Program-made: the position numbers and the translations under genes | Shown: piece by piece, positions 1 through 8,506 of the stretch | Numbering within the stretch: the stretch's first letter is position 1 | How the letters are laid out: every line of letters begins with the position of its first letter | Notes under the pieces: model-generated | Database searches by the model: none | What the model saw: the letters and a program-made list of their open reading frames with translations, nothing else | Told to the model about the DNA's origin: nothing | Source: DATMRS01 sp035566015 | Lineage (GTDB): Bacteria; Pseudomonadota; Alphaproteobacteria; Sphingomonadales; Sphingomonadaceae | Length of the DNA stretch: 64,000 nucleotides | Direction: 5' to 3' | Assembly: GCA_035566015.1 (NCBI GenBank) | Contig: DATMRS010000008.1 | Coordinates: forward strand, 62,001 to 126,000

Positions 1-1
1 C

Positions 2-766
2 CTCGAAGCGCAGCTCTGGCTGTGGCTGATCGCGATGATCCGGCCGGGGGCGGCCTTCCTTGCCGCGCCTGTCTTCGGCTCGCCGCAGGTGCCGGTGCAG
101 CTTCGCCTGATCGTGGCGCTGGCGATCGGCCTGCCCGCGATGCAGGCGGGCCACTTCGTCATGCCTGACGACGGCATCGTCAGTATCGCCGGCGCGATGC
201 TGGTGACGGGCGAGGTTCTGGCGGGGCTTGCGCTCGGTTTCGCGGTGCAGATCGGCTTTTCGGCGGCGCTGCTGGCGGGCGAGACGATCGGCAACGCGAT
301 GGGGCTGGGCTTTGCCGGCATGGTCGATCCGGCCAATGGTGGGCAGGCGTCGGCGCTGGGCACTTTCCTGTCGATCCTCGCGACCTTCCTCTTCCTCGCG
401 ATGGGTGGGCATCTCGCCCTCGCCGTGACGATCTTTGAAAGCTATCGCGCATTGCCGCCGGGCGAGGCATGGATGGGGGCCGATGCGTTGCGCGGCCTCG
501 TGATGTTCGGCGGCGATCTCTTCGCGACCGGGCTGGCGGTGGCGCTGCCGGTGGGCTTCGCGCTGATTCTCGTCCAGGTCGTGATGGGGATGCTCGCCCG
601 CTCGGCGCCCTCGCTCAACCTGTTCGCGGTGGGGCTTCCCGCCACCTTGCTGGCGGGCGTCATCCTCCTTGCCATAGCGGCACCGACGATGGGCGAGGGG
701 ATCGTCGCCGCCTTCGGGCGCGGACTCGACATGGCGCATGATCTCGCGCTCGGCGGAGGCGGCTAG
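2..766 (+). CDS. fliR: Flagellar biosynthetic protein FliR (5' end outside window)
   Basis: Inner-membrane component of the flagellar type III export gate, working with FliP, FliQ and FlhB at the base of the basal body. The open frame enters the window at base 2 without an upstream start, so the first residues are missing. The visible 254 residues are very hydrophobic, with several membrane segments and the family-typical stretch GxGFAGMVDPANGG at about 95-108. It stops one base before the flhB start, the usual fliR-flhB order, implying co-translation. The family identification is firm; the true start cannot be seen. Confidence 0.93.
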   Translation, partial: LEAQLWLWLIAMIRPGAAFLAAPVFGSPQVPVQLRLIVALAIGLPAMQAGHFVMPDDGIVSIAGAMLVTGEVLAGLALGFAVQIGFSAALLAGETIGNAMGLGFAGMVDPANGGQASALGTFLSILATFLFLAMGGHLALAVTIFESYRALPPGEAWMGADALRGLVMFGGDLFATGLAVALPVGFALILVQVVMGMLARSAPSLNLFAVGLPATLLAGVILLAIAAPTMGEGIVAAFGRGLDMAHDLALGGGG

Positions 767-1909
767 ATGGCGGACACGCCCGATCGCGACGAAAAGACCG
801 AAGCGCCCAGCGAGAAGCGTCGCCGCGAGGCCGCCGAAAAGGGCGACGTCCTACAGTCGCGCGAGCTGGGCACCGCGTTGGTGGTCCTCTCAGGCGCGAT
901 CTGGTTCGCCCTCGCCGGCCCATGGATGCTGGGTGCTCTCGGTCACATGCTGGCGCAGGGGCTGCGCTTCGATGCGTCGAGCGTGCGGGATTTCGATCCG
1001 GCGGGCGCGGCGTTGCGCCTGATCGGCATGATCGCGATCCCCCTCCTGACCCTCTTCGTGTTGACGATGGTGGCGGCGGTGGGCACGCCGGCGCTGCTCG
1101 GTTCGCTCGGCTTCCGCTGGGGCGCGATCGGCTTCAAGGCGGAGAAGATCAATCCGCTCTCGGGCATACGCCGCATCTTCGGCCCGCAGGGGCTGATCGA
1201 ACTCGTCAAGTCGCTTGCCAAGATCGTCCTGCTGGGCGGCGTCGGCTACTGGCTACTCTCCCGCTATGCCCATCGCATCCTCGGACTAGGCGCGGAGCCG
1301 CTGCCCGCGGCGCTCGGCGATGTCGGCGGCCTGTTCGTGCTGGCGGTGCTCGTCATGGCGTTGGCGCTGGCGGGGATCGCGGCGATCGACGTGCCGGCGC
1401 AGTTGATCCAGCGCGGGGGCCGTCTGCGCATGACCAAGCAGGAGGTGAAGGACGAGCACAAGCAGACCGAAGGCTCGCCCGAACTGAAGGCGGCGCTGCG
1501 CCAGCGCCAGCATGAGGTGTTGCGCGGGTCGGCGCGGCAGGCGCTGGCGGAGGCGACGGTGGTGCTTACCAACCCCACCCATTTCGCCGTGGCGCTTCGC
1601 TATCGTCCGGGTGTCGATCCCGCGCCCGTGGTTGTCGCACGCGGGCGGGGCGCCATCGCTACGGCGCTGCGCGAGATGGCGGTCGAGACGGCGGTGCCGA
1701 TGCTGAGCTATCCGCAACTCACCCGTGCCATCTATTTCACCGCGCGCACCGGGCAGATGATTCGCGAGGATCTCTATCTCGCCGTCGCCACGGTGATCGC
1801 CTTTGTCTTCAATCTCGACAGCGCGCTTGCCGACACGACCCCGCCCGAGGTCGAGGTGCCGCCCACCGCCCGGTTCGACGCCGACGGCCGCAGAACCGGT
1901 CCGGGGTGA
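767..1909 (+). CDS. flhB: Flagellar export switch protein FlhB
   Basis: Membrane protein of the flagellar export gate that switches substrate specificity from rod/hook to filament proteins by autocleavage. It has 380 residues. The charged N-terminus (DEKTEAPSEKRRREAAEKGDV) is typical, followed by four membrane segments and a cytoplasmic domain with the autocleavage motif NPTH at residues 269-272. ATG directly follows the fliR stop, so the two genes are translationally coupled. The C-terminal tail after the last conserved helix is Pro/Asp-rich and about 30 residues long. Length and motifs agree with a functional FlhB. Confidence 0.96.
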   Translation: MADTPDRDEKTEAPSEKRRREAAEKGDVLQSRELGTALVVLSGAIWFALAGPWMLGALGHMLAQGLRFDASSVRDFDPAGAALRLIGMIAIPLLTLFVLTMVAAVGTPALLGSLGFRWGAIGFKAEKINPLSGIRRIFGPQGLIELVKSLAKIVLLGGVGYWLLSRYAHRILGLGAEPLPAALGDVGGLFVLAVLVMALALAGIAAIDVPAQLIQRGGRLRMTKQEVKDEHKQTEGSPELKAALRQRQHEVLRGSARQALAEATVVLTNPTHFAVALRYRPGVDPAPVVVARGRGAIATALREMAVETAVPMLSYPQLTRAIYFTARTGQMIREDLYLAVATVIAFVFNLDSALADTTPPEVEVPPTARFDADGRRTGPG

Positions 1910-1925
1910 GAATCTCTGCCTTTCT

Positions 1926-2014
1926 GTCATTCCGGCGAAAGCCGGAATCCATGGATGCGCATCGATCCGCAATGAGGCGAGCCGAGTGCATGGCCCCGGC
2001 TTTCGTCGAAATGG
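1926..2014. repeat. Family A intergenic repeat, copy 1
   Basis: This is an element of about 90 bp between flhB and fliD. The left end carries TCCGGCGAAAGCCGGA followed by CCATGG, and the right end carries an imperfect inverted copy (CATGG...CCGGCTTTCG). Three more copies with the same architecture lie at 17620-17711, 19077-19173 and 54049-54145, all intergenic. The paired REP-like palindromes in inverted orientation resemble REPINs or small MITEs. The ends are judged by eye. Confidence 0.75.
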
Positions 2015-2015
2015 C

Positions 2016-2042
2016 TAAATCTTCGGCGGAGTCCGCCGTTTC
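2016..2042 (+). promoter_or_regulatory. Possible FliA (sigma-28) promoter for fliD, overlapping a hairpin
   Basis: TAAATCTT (2016-2023), an 11-nt spacer and GCCGTTTC (2035-2042) match 10 of 16 positions of the enterobacterial sigma-28 consensus TAAAGTTT-N11-GCCGATAA, 25 nt before the fliD ATG. The spacer contains the palindrome CGGCGGAGTCCGCCG (2024-2038), which followed by T-rich DNA could instead be a weak terminator for flhB. Late flagellar genes such as fliD are typical FliA targets, so the promoter reading is plausible but unproven. Confidence 0.35.
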
Positions 2043-2067
2043 TGTTTTCCGAGCGAGGTAGAAGATC

Positions 2068-3714
2068 ATGGCCACGACAGCAGTTTCGGGAACAGGAACG
2101 ACATCCGCCGCGTCCTCCATCGCCGCGACGCTCGGCGTGGGATCTGGTATCGATACGGCGTCGCTGGTCACCAATCTCGTTAATGCCGTGCAGGCGCCCA
2201 AGGAAGCGCAGCTCGAAGCGCGCGAGACGCAGAATGCGGCCAAAGTCTCGGGGCTGGCCGATGCGGCGAACGCAATCGACAGCTTCGCGAGCGCGCTGTC
2301 CACCCTGCTCTCCGGCGGCTCACTCTACACGCAGCCGACCAGTTCGGACACGAGCATCCTCGACGCGAAGGCGTTGGCCGGATCGCGCATTTCGGGCCTC
2401 TCCTCGACGATCGAGGTGCTCCAGCTCGCGCAGGCGCAGACGTTGGTGTCGGGCAATCTCGCCAGCGCCGGCGCACCGGTGGGGCTGGGTTCGCTGACGC
2501 TGACGCTCGGCAGCGTTTCCGCCACCATCACCATCGACCAGACGAATAACAGCCTGACGGGGCTCGCAAAGGCGATCAACGCCTCCGCCATGGGCATCAC
2601 CGCCACCGTCGTTCAGGATACGCAGGGCGCGCGACTGATGCTGAAGGGCGTGACGGGTGAGGCAAAGGCCTTCACGCTGACGGCCGGCGCGAACGCCGAC
2701 GCCGATCTTGCTCGCTTCACCTATGCGGGGGGTAGCGGGGGCATGACGCTCGCCCAGGCGGCGCAGGATGCGAAATTGCGCGTCGACGGAGTGGACGTCA
2801 GCCGATCGTCGAACAGCTTTTCCGATCTGCTGCCGGGCGTGCAGATGGACCTTAGGAAAGCAGCGCCGGGCACGGTCGTCTCGCTCGGCACCAGCTCGCC
2901 GGCGGATGCGATCCGCCAGGCCGTGAACGACATGGTCGATGCCTATAACCAGCTCAAGACGACGCTCGATGCGGCCACCGCGCCGAAGAATGCCGACGGC
3001 ACGGGCGGCGGTGCGCTGCGCGGCGATCCGGGCATACGCGACATGCAGGCGCGGCTGGCGAAGATCACCCTGACGGTGCTGTCGAGCACGGGCAGCGGCC
3101 CCAGGACGCTCGCCGAGATCGGGGTGAAAACCGGGCGGGATGGCTCGCTCTCGCTCGACACCGCGCGGCTCGATCAGATGCTGGCGTCCGATCCGGCGGG
3201 CGTGGAGGCGCTGTTCAACCCGACGCAATCGAGCAGCAGCCCGCTCATCACCATCACCAGCGCCATGGGCAAGGCGAAGCCCGGAACCTACACGCTGGAG
3301 AATATCGTCGCCGGTCCGCCGCCTTCGGGCATGATAAACGGCGTTCCGGCGATCGCGTCGGGCACCAGGCTGATTGCGGCCGCCAATTCAGGTGTCGCGG
3401 GGCTGGTGATCGAGCCGCTGGGCGATGTCGCCAACGCGACGATTACCGTCGATCCCGGGCTCGGCGGCGCGCTTCAGGCGATACGCGACGCGCTGCGCGC
3501 CTCCACCGGCTCGCTTACCAGTTCGCAGACCGCCGCCGCCGCCGAGACCAAGCGGATCGCCGAAGATCGAGAGAAGCTGGAAGCCAGCATGACCGCTTAT
3601 CATGATCGTCTCGTCACCCAGTTCACCGCGATGGACGCGAAGGTGGCGGCGTTCAAGGCGACGCAGAGCTATCTGGAGCAGCAGATCAAGGTATGGACCA
3701 ACAGCAACGATTGA
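2068..3714 (+). CDS. fliD: Flagellar filament cap protein FliD (HAP2)
   Basis: Secreted protein that caps the growing flagellar filament and directs flagellin assembly. It has 548 residues, somewhat longer than the enterobacterial protein. The N-terminal FliD domain shows the hallmark GVGSGIDTASLVTNLV at about 24-39 followed by a heptad-like helix. The central part is Ser/Thr/Gly-rich, as in the exposed domains, and the C-terminus returns to a long helix (about 480-548) that forms the cap leg. An AGGTAG-type ribosome site precedes the ATG. fliS follows 31 bp downstream, the usual fliDS pair; FliS chaperones flagellin. Confidence 0.93.
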   Translation: MATTAVSGTGTTSAASSIAATLGVGSGIDTASLVTNLVNAVQAPKEAQLEARETQNAAKVSGLADAANAIDSFASALSTLLSGGSLYTQPTSSDTSILDAKALAGSRISGLSSTIEVLQLAQAQTLVSGNLASAGAPVGLGSLTLTLGSVSATITIDQTNNSLTGLAKAINASAMGITATVVQDTQGARLMLKGVTGEAKAFTLTAGANADADLARFTYAGGSGGMTLAQAAQDAKLRVDGVDVSRSSNSFSDLLPGVQMDLRKAAPGTVVSLGTSSPADAIRQAVNDMVDAYNQLKTTLDAATAPKNADGTGGGALRGDPGIRDMQARLAKITLTVLSSTGSGPRTLAEIGVKTGRDGSLSLDTARLDQMLASDPAGVEALFNPTQSSSSPLITITSAMGKAKPGTYTLENIVAGPPPSGMINGVPAIASGTRLIAAANSGVAGLVIEPLGDVANATITVDPGLGGALQAIRDALRASTGSLTSSQTAAAAETKRIAEDREKLEASMTAYHDRLVTQFTAMDAKVAAFKATQSYLEQQIKVWTNSND

Positions 3715-3745
3715 TCGCGGGCGAGTAGGACGTGGGGCAGGAAAG

Positions 3746-4144
3746 ATGAACATGGTCAGGTCGGCGGCGCGCTATGGGAAGGCGGGCGCCCAATATCGCA
3801 ACGTCGATGTCACGACGCGGATCGAGGGGGCGTCGCCCCATCGTCTCGTCGGCATCCTGTTCGAGGAATTGTTGAGCGCGATCGCCGCCACCGCCGCCGC
3901 CACACGTGCGCGCGATCTCGCGCGGCGAAGCGAGACGCAGTCGCGTAGTCTCGTCCTGCTCCAGGCACTCGATTCCAGCCTCGATTTCGAAAAGGGAGGT
4001 GAGATTGCGACAATGCTCGCCTCCGTCTATGCCGAGGTGCGCCGCCTGCTGTTGGCCGGCGTGCGCGAGAATGACGCCGCCCGCACGGATGAGGCGCGCA
4101 AGCTGATCGGGGAGATCGCATCGGCGTGGGATGCCATCGGCTAA
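3746..4144 (+). CDS. fliS: Flagellar export chaperone FliS
   Basis: Cytosolic chaperone that binds the C-terminus of flagellin and keeps it unfolded for export. It has 132 residues, the usual FliS size. An in-frame extension upstream to about 3602 is open, but ATG 3746 preceded by GGAAAG gives the canonical start with the N-terminal pattern Y-x(6)-QY. Conserved elements include the RLVGILFEELLSAI helix at about 36-49 and a four-helix arrangement rich in Ala/Arg. Its position after fliD is typical. fliT is not seen downstream. Confidence 0.88.
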   Translation: MNMVRSAARYGKAGAQYRNVDVTTRIEGASPHRLVGILFEELLSAIAATAAATRARDLARRSETQSRSLVLLQALDSSLDFEKGGEIATMLASVYAEVRRLLLAGVRENDAARTDEARKLIGEIASAWDAIG

Positions 4145-4165
4145 TCTGAAGAAATGCCTCTATGT

Positions 4166-4180
4166 TGTTGCAAAGCAACA
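4166..4180. repeat. Inverted repeat TGTTGC-AAA-GCAACA downstream of fliS
   Basis: Perfect 6-bp arms with a 3-nt loop, 21 bp after the fliS stop in the roughly 160-bp gap before the LuxR gene. There is no T-run, so it is not a convincing intrinsic terminator. The same arms with a different 4-nt centre occur at 13146-13161 upstream of plsY. The rest of this gap shows no clear promoter to me. Confidence 0.5.
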
Positions 4181-4303
4181 TCGGTCCATACGCCGCGATT
4201 ATTATCGATGGCCGAAATCCCCTTGATTCAATACTGCATTACGCCCAAAAATCACTCCGTCCGAAGTCTGGGCTTGGGATGGGGGTGAAGGGCGGTGCAG
4301 GTG

Positions 4304-5071
4304 ATGGAAGCTGACCGCAATCGCGCAATTTACCGTGCCGTGCAGGATTTCGCTGCCAGCACCCAGTCGGTTACTTCGATGGAGGAATTGCACGACGCGG
4401 TGCGGGACATCGCGCTGTGGCTCGGCTTCGATTGGTTCGCGATTGTCAATCATGTCGATTTCGGCCGCGTCGTCCCCAGTATCAAGGTGACGAATTATCC
4501 CGTCGAGATCGTCGGCATGCTGCGCGAGCGCGGGCTGATGCGTGATCCGGTGCTGCGCGCCAGCGAACGCGCGAGCATCGGCTTCTCATGGGATCAGCTT
4601 CACCTGCTCGTCCCCCCGCGCGAGGGCGATGACGACTATATGGCCGAATGCGCGAAGCTCGGCATCGCGATGGGCTTCACGGTGCCGAACAATGTGCCAG
4701 GCGAGATATTGGGATCGTGCCATTTCGCGGTGCGCGATCCGGCGCGTCTGCCGCGCGACTGTTTCGCCGCCGCGCAGGCGGTGGGTGATTTCGGCTTTGA
4801 GGCCGCGCGTCGGCTTGCCGCCGTCGGCGAGGGCGCGCAGGGCCCGGTGCCCGATCCCGCGCCACTCTCACAACGCCAGCGCGACTGCCTCGTCCAGGTC
4901 GCGCGCGGCAAGAGCGACGGGGTGATTGCCGAAATATTGGGGCTGCGCCCGCGCACCGTGAACGAATATGTCGAAGCAGCGAAGCGGCGCTACGTTGTCG
5001 CCACGCGCCAACAACTCGTCGTCCGCGCCCTGTTCCGCAGCGAGATCAGCTTTTCCGAAGTGCTCGACTGA
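4304..5071 (+). CDS. LuxR-family regulator with autoinducer-binding domain
   Basis: Transcription factor with an N-terminal acyl-homoserine-lactone-type binding domain (about 10-165) and a C-terminal LuxR/FixJ helix-turn-helix (about 185-250, core LSQRQRDCLVQVARGKSD). The ligand domain keeps residues typical of the pocket, including the Asp-Pro pair in GLMRDPVLRAS and Trp in GFSWDQL. No luxI-type synthase lies in the window, so it is a 'solo' here. An in-frame GTG at 4295 is an alternative start, but the purine-rich site 4281-4292 is better spaced for ATG 4304. Adjacent flagellar genes suggest, but do not prove, control of motility. Confidence 0.85.
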   Translation: MEADRNRAIYRAVQDFAASTQSVTSMEELHDAVRDIALWLGFDWFAIVNHVDFGRVVPSIKVTNYPVEIVGMLRERGLMRDPVLRASERASIGFSWDQLHLLVPPREGDDDYMAECAKLGIAMGFTVPNNVPGEILGSCHFAVRDPARLPRDCFAAAQAVGDFGFEAARRLAAVGEGAQGPVPDPAPLSQRQRDCLVQVARGKSDGVIAEILGLRPRTVNEYVEAAKRRYVVATRQQLVVRALFRSEISFSEVLD

Positions 5072-5082
5072 GGGGACGCACA

Positions 5083-5508
5083 ATGCTGCCGATCGACAGA
5101 GCTGAGGATATGCCGGGGGCCTTTGCCTCCGCCTGGAACGCGCATGACATGGCGGCGTTCGGGTCGCTGTTCCACGACGATGCGACCTTCGTGAACCGCT
5201 TCGGCCATTATGTGCGCGGCACGGACGAGATCGTCGCGCTTCATCGCGGCGTTCACGAGACGATCTATCGCGATTCCACGCTGCGGAACGAGTTGATCGA
5301 TGCGGTGCCGATCGGCCAGGACGTGGCGATCCTCCATTTCTGGAGCCGTCTTGCCGCCGGCGCGGCGCATCCGGCGGGGCCGCATGAGGTGGACACGCTG
5401 ATTCTCGCAGTGCTTGCCCGGCGGGACGGCGCGTGGCGCATCCAGGCGCTCGAGAATGTCACGCTGACGAACCCGCGCACCGGAGAGGCCGTGCTGAGGC
5501 CGGTTTGA
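5083..5508 (+). CDS. SgcJ/EcaC-type NTF2-like (SnoaL-fold) protein
   Basis: 141-residue protein with the pattern of the SnoaL/NTF2 alpha+beta-cone fold: an N-terminal helix ending AWNAHDMAAFGSLFHDDATFVN, then beta strands with VGxDVAILHFW and a C-terminal strand GAWRIQALENV. Members of this group include polyketide cyclase-like proteins and unassigned small-molecule binders, so no reaction can be stated. It begins 11 bp after the LuxR gene and probably shares its transcript, which makes it a possible target or partner of that regulator. Confidence 0.75.
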   Translation: MLPIDRAEDMPGAFASAWNAHDMAAFGSLFHDDATFVNRFGHYVRGTDEIVALHRGVHETIYRDSTLRNELIDAVPIGQDVAILHFWSRLAAGAAHPAGPHEVDTLILAVLARRDGAWRIQALENVTLTNPRTGEAVLRPV

Positions 5509-5540
5509 CATTCACAGGCGCGGCGGGCAGTCGCGACAAA

Positions 5541-6659
5541 ATGGCCGACATTCCGTCCGACGCACGCTTGTATCTTTGTCCCACGGGATTCGTGGCGGCG
5601 CCATTCGGGGGCGATGGGCAGGTGTTACGTCTCGCCGGCGGGCTTTTGTGGTTCTCGGCGTTCGAGGTGATCGCGGTTGCCGGCGGAGGGCGGGTGCTGG
5701 AGCGGCTGGTGCCGGTCGATCGCATCGTCGCGTTCCTCGACGGCGTTTCGCCCGAACAGCGCGCGGCGGCTGAGGCCGCGATCGCTCGCATCATCGCACC
5801 GCGCCCGCCGCTGCAACTGGGCGAACGGACGATCCGGCTCGATCAGCCGCAGGTGATGGCGATCCTCAACATGACGCCCGACAGCTTTTCGGATGGTGGC
5901 CGCCATGTCGACGATCCGGCCGGCGCGGCGGCAGCCGGCGTCGCGATGGCGGCGGCCGGCGCGGCGATCATCGACGTCGGCGGCGAATCGACTCGTCCCC
6001 GCGCGGCAATCGTCTGGGAAGGCGACGAGATCGCGCGCACCGTCCCCGTGATCGAACGACTCGTGCGCGGCGGCACCGCCGTCTCGATCGATACGCGCAA
6101 GGCAGCGGTGATGGAGGCCGCGCTCGCCGCCGGCGCAGGCGTCGTCAACGACGTGTCGGCCTTGCTCTACGATCCGCGATCGATCGAGGTGGCCGCCGCC
6201 GCCACCTGCCCTATAGTGTTGATGCACCATCAGGGAGAGCCCGCGACGATGCAGGTCGCGCCGCATTATGGCGATGTGCTGATCGAGGTGTATGACTGGC
6301 TGGAGGCGCGGATCGCGGCGTGCGAGGCGGCGGGCATATCGCGCGGCCGCATCCTCCTCGATCCCGGTGTCGGCTTCGGCAAGACGCTGCGCCATAACCT
6401 CGCGCTCCTCAACGGGCTCGCCCTGTTCCATGGCCTCGGCTGCCCGCTCGTGCTGGGGGCGAGCCGGAAGCGGATGATCGGCGCATTGTCGCACGAGGCC
6501 CCGCCCGACGCGCGGCTCGGCGGTTCGCTGGCGCTGGCGCTCGCCGCCGTCGGGCGCGGCGTCCAGATCGTGCGCGTCCACGATGTGCCCGAAACCGTGC
6601 AGGCGCTCCGCATCTGGCGCGGCCTGCGCGACGAGGCGCTTACGTCACAGCAGCCGTAA
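5541..6659 (+). CDS. folP: Dihydropteroate synthase
   Basis: Condenses p-aminobenzoate with hydroxymethyldihydropterin pyrophosphate in folate synthesis; the target of sulfonamides. The catalytic TIM barrel starts at about residue 105 with MAILNMTPDSFSDGG and contains IDVGGESTRP, SIDTRK, VNDVSAL, the pterin-binding Asp of LLDPGVGFGK and GASRKRMIG. About 100 residues precede the barrel (372 total against about 280 in E. coli), forming an extra N-terminal segment of unknown role. ATG 5541 is chosen over an open extension to 5433 because that would overlap the previous gene. Its 3' end overlaps the convergent radical SAM gene by 15 bp. Confidence 0.93.
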   Translation: MADIPSDARLYLCPTGFVAAPFGGDGQVLRLAGGLLWFSAFEVIAVAGGGRVLERLVPVDRIVAFLDGVSPEQRAAAEAAIARIIAPRPPLQLGERTIRLDQPQVMAILNMTPDSFSDGGRHVDDPAGAAAAGVAMAAAGAAIIDVGGESTRPRAAIVWEGDEIARTVPVIERLVRGGTAVSIDTRKAAVMEAALAAGAGVVNDVSALLYDPRSIEVAAAATCPIVLMHHQGEPATMQVAPHYGDVLIEVYDWLEARIAACEAAGISRGRILLDPGVGFGKTLRHNLALLNGLALFHGLGCPLVLGASRKRMIGALSHEAPPDARLGGSLALALAAVGRGVQIVRVHDVPETVQALRIWRGLRDEALTSQQP

Positions 6660-7718
6660 CTGCGCGCCTTCGGGCGGGCGGAACAGGTCGGTACGCGGGC
6701 GAATGCGGCTGTTGTTCAGGCCATGCTTGCGGCAGGCGATGGCGAAGCGGGTGCGCAGCAAATCGGCCCACGGCCCTTGCCCGCGCATCCGCGTGTGGAA
6801 ATTCGGATCATTGTCGCGCCCGCCGCGCAGCGACTGGATGATCGCCATCACCTTGCCCGCGCGATCGGGATAATGCGCGTCGAGCCAGGCGCGAAACAGC
6901 GGCGCCACCTCATGTGGCAGACGCACCGGCAGGAAGAAAGCGCCCACCGCCCCTGCCTCCGCCGCAGCCTCGACGATATCCTCCATCTCCCCGTCGGTGA
7001 TCGCGGGGACCACCGGCGCGATCGAGACGAACACCGGCACCCCCGCCCCGGCGAGCGCCCGCACCGCCGCCAGCCGCTTCGCCGGATGCGGCGCGCGCGG
7101 CTCCAGCGTGCGCGCGATGGCGGGGGTCAGCGAGGTGATCGACACCGCCACGGCCGCCAGCCCGCGCGCGGCCATCGGCGCCAGCAGGTCGATATCGCGC
7201 GTCACCCGATTCGATTTGGTGGTGATCGTCAGCGGATGATCGCATTCGGCCAGCACCTCGACTATCGCGCGGGTGATGCGCCACCGCTCCTCGATCGGCT
7301 GATAAGGATCGGTGTTGGTGCCGAGCGCCATCGGCGCGCAGCGATAGCCGGGTTTGGCGAGTTCGGCGCGCAGCAGCCGCGCCGCGTCGGGCTTGGCAAA
7401 CAGCCGCGTTTCGAAATCCAGCCCCGGCGACAGGTCGTGATAAGCATGGGTCGGCCGCGCGAAGCAGTAGATGCAGCCATGCTCGCAGCCGCGATAGGGA
7501 TTGATCGAACGGTCGAAGCCGATATCGGGGGAGGCGTTGCGCGTGATGATCGTGCGCGGATGCTCGACCGTGACGCTGGTCCGCGCCGGAGGGGCGTCGC
7601 CATCGATCGTGGCGCGATCGTCGAGCCAGTCGCCATCCTCTTCGCGCGCGGCGAGATTGAAGCGTGCGCTAAGCGCGTTGAGCGTCGCGCCGCGGCCGGG
7701 GCGAGGATGATTCGGCAC
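6645..7718 (-). CDS. PA0069-type radical SAM protein (SplB-like)
   Basis: 357-residue radical SAM enzyme of the group annotated as PA0069 family or spore-photoproduct-lyase-like. The iron-sulfur motif CEHGCIYC (C-x3-C-x2-C) lies near residue 80 after INPYRG, the arrangement typical of this subgroup. The rest follows a partial TIM barrel with conserved LGTNTDPYQPIE and ITTKSNRVTRD segments. The substrate is unknown; the family is widespread and its members are usually not true spore photoproduct lyases. GTG start at 7718. It is transcribed toward folP and shares its last 15 bp with that gene. Confidence 0.85.
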   Translation of the reverse strand: MPNHPRPGRGATLNALSARFNLAAREEDGDWLDDRATIDGDAPPARTSVTVEHPRTIITRNASPDIGFDRSINPYRGCEHGCIYCFARPTHAYHDLSPGLDFETRLFAKPDAARLLRAELAKPGYRCAPMALGTNTDPYQPIEERWRITRAIVEVLAECDHPLTITTKSNRVTRDIDLLAPMAARGLAAVAVSITSLTPAIARTLEPRAPHPAKRLAAVRALAGAGVPVFVSIAPVVPAITDGEMEDIVEAAAEAGAVGAFFLPVRLPHEVAPLFRAWLDAHYPDRAGKVMAIIQSLRGGRDNDPNFHTRMRGQGPWADLLRTRFAIACRKHGLNNSRIRPRTDLFRPPEGAQLRLL

Positions 7719-7762
7719 ATCCGGACGATAAATTCCAAATAGAACATATCAAGAACAAAATG

Positions 7763-8506
7763 TCAGCCGCCGCTTCGGGACCGCCTTTGCCGCCGGCCTT
7801 CCAGCGTGCTCAGCACGCCGCGCAGCGTCCGCACCTCCTGCGCATTCCAGCCGGGCTTGGAGAGGAGCGAACGCAGTGTGCGCCGCGTCGCGGGCGCGCG
7901 ATCCTCGGGAAAGAAATAGCCCGCTTCGTCGAGCATCGCGTCGAGATGACCGACGAGACCATCAAGATCGGCTTGGGATGCGGGCGGATCGAGATCGACG
8001 TCGGGAGGCGAGGCGAGCGCCTGGCCCTTCGACCATTCATAGGTGACGAGGATCACCGCCTGCGCCAGATTGAGGCTGCCGAACTCGGGATTGATCGGCA
8101 CGGTGACGATTGTGCGGGCGAGCGCAACGTCGTTCGTCTCCAGTCCCGATCGTTCCGGCCCAAACAGGATCGCCGCGCGGCCGGGATCGCCATGAATCTG
8201 GCGTGCGGCCGCCTCGGGCGTCAGCACCGGCTTGACCACACCGCGCTTGCGCACCGTCGTCGCATAGACGTGCGTGCAATCGGCGACCGCTTCGGGCACC
8301 GTCGCATAGACGCGCGCGCGTTCGAGAACGACGTCCGCGCCCGACGCCGCCGGGCCGGCCGCCGGATTGGGCCAGCCGTCGCGCGGGGCGACGAGGCGCA
8401 GGTCGGTCAGCCCGAAATTAAGCATCGCGCGCGCCGCCGTGCCGATATTCTCGCCCAGTTGCGGCTGGACGAGGACGATCGCGGGCTGCGGTGTCTCGGC
8501 GGCCAT
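7763..8506 (-). CDS. trmJ: tRNA (cytidine/uridine-2'-O-)-methyltransferase TrmJ
   Basis: SPOUT-class methyltransferase that modifies position 32 in the tRNA anticodon loop using S-adenosylmethionine. It has 247 residues. The N-terminus IVLVQPQLGENIGTAARAMLNFGL is the substrate-side signature, followed by the knot motifs LFGPERSGL and VPINPEFGSLNLAQAV. The C-terminal domain carries the ETxLxxAGYFFPED-like region (DAMLDEAGYFFPED), typical of TrmJ. Its ATG overlaps the nrdR stop by one base (TAATG), so it is coupled to nrdR. Confidence 0.9.
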   Translation of the reverse strand: MAAETPQPAIVLVQPQLGENIGTAARAMLNFGLTDLRLVAPRDGWPNPAAGPAASGADVVLERARVYATVPEAVADCTHVYATTVRKRGVVKPVLTPEAAARQIHGDPGRAAILFGPERSGLETNDVALARTIVTVPINPEFGSLNLAQAVILVTYEWSKGQALASPPDVDLDPPASQADLDGLVGHLDAMLDEAGYFFPEDRAPATRRTLRSLLSKPGWNAQEVRTLRGVLSTLEGRRQRRSRSGG

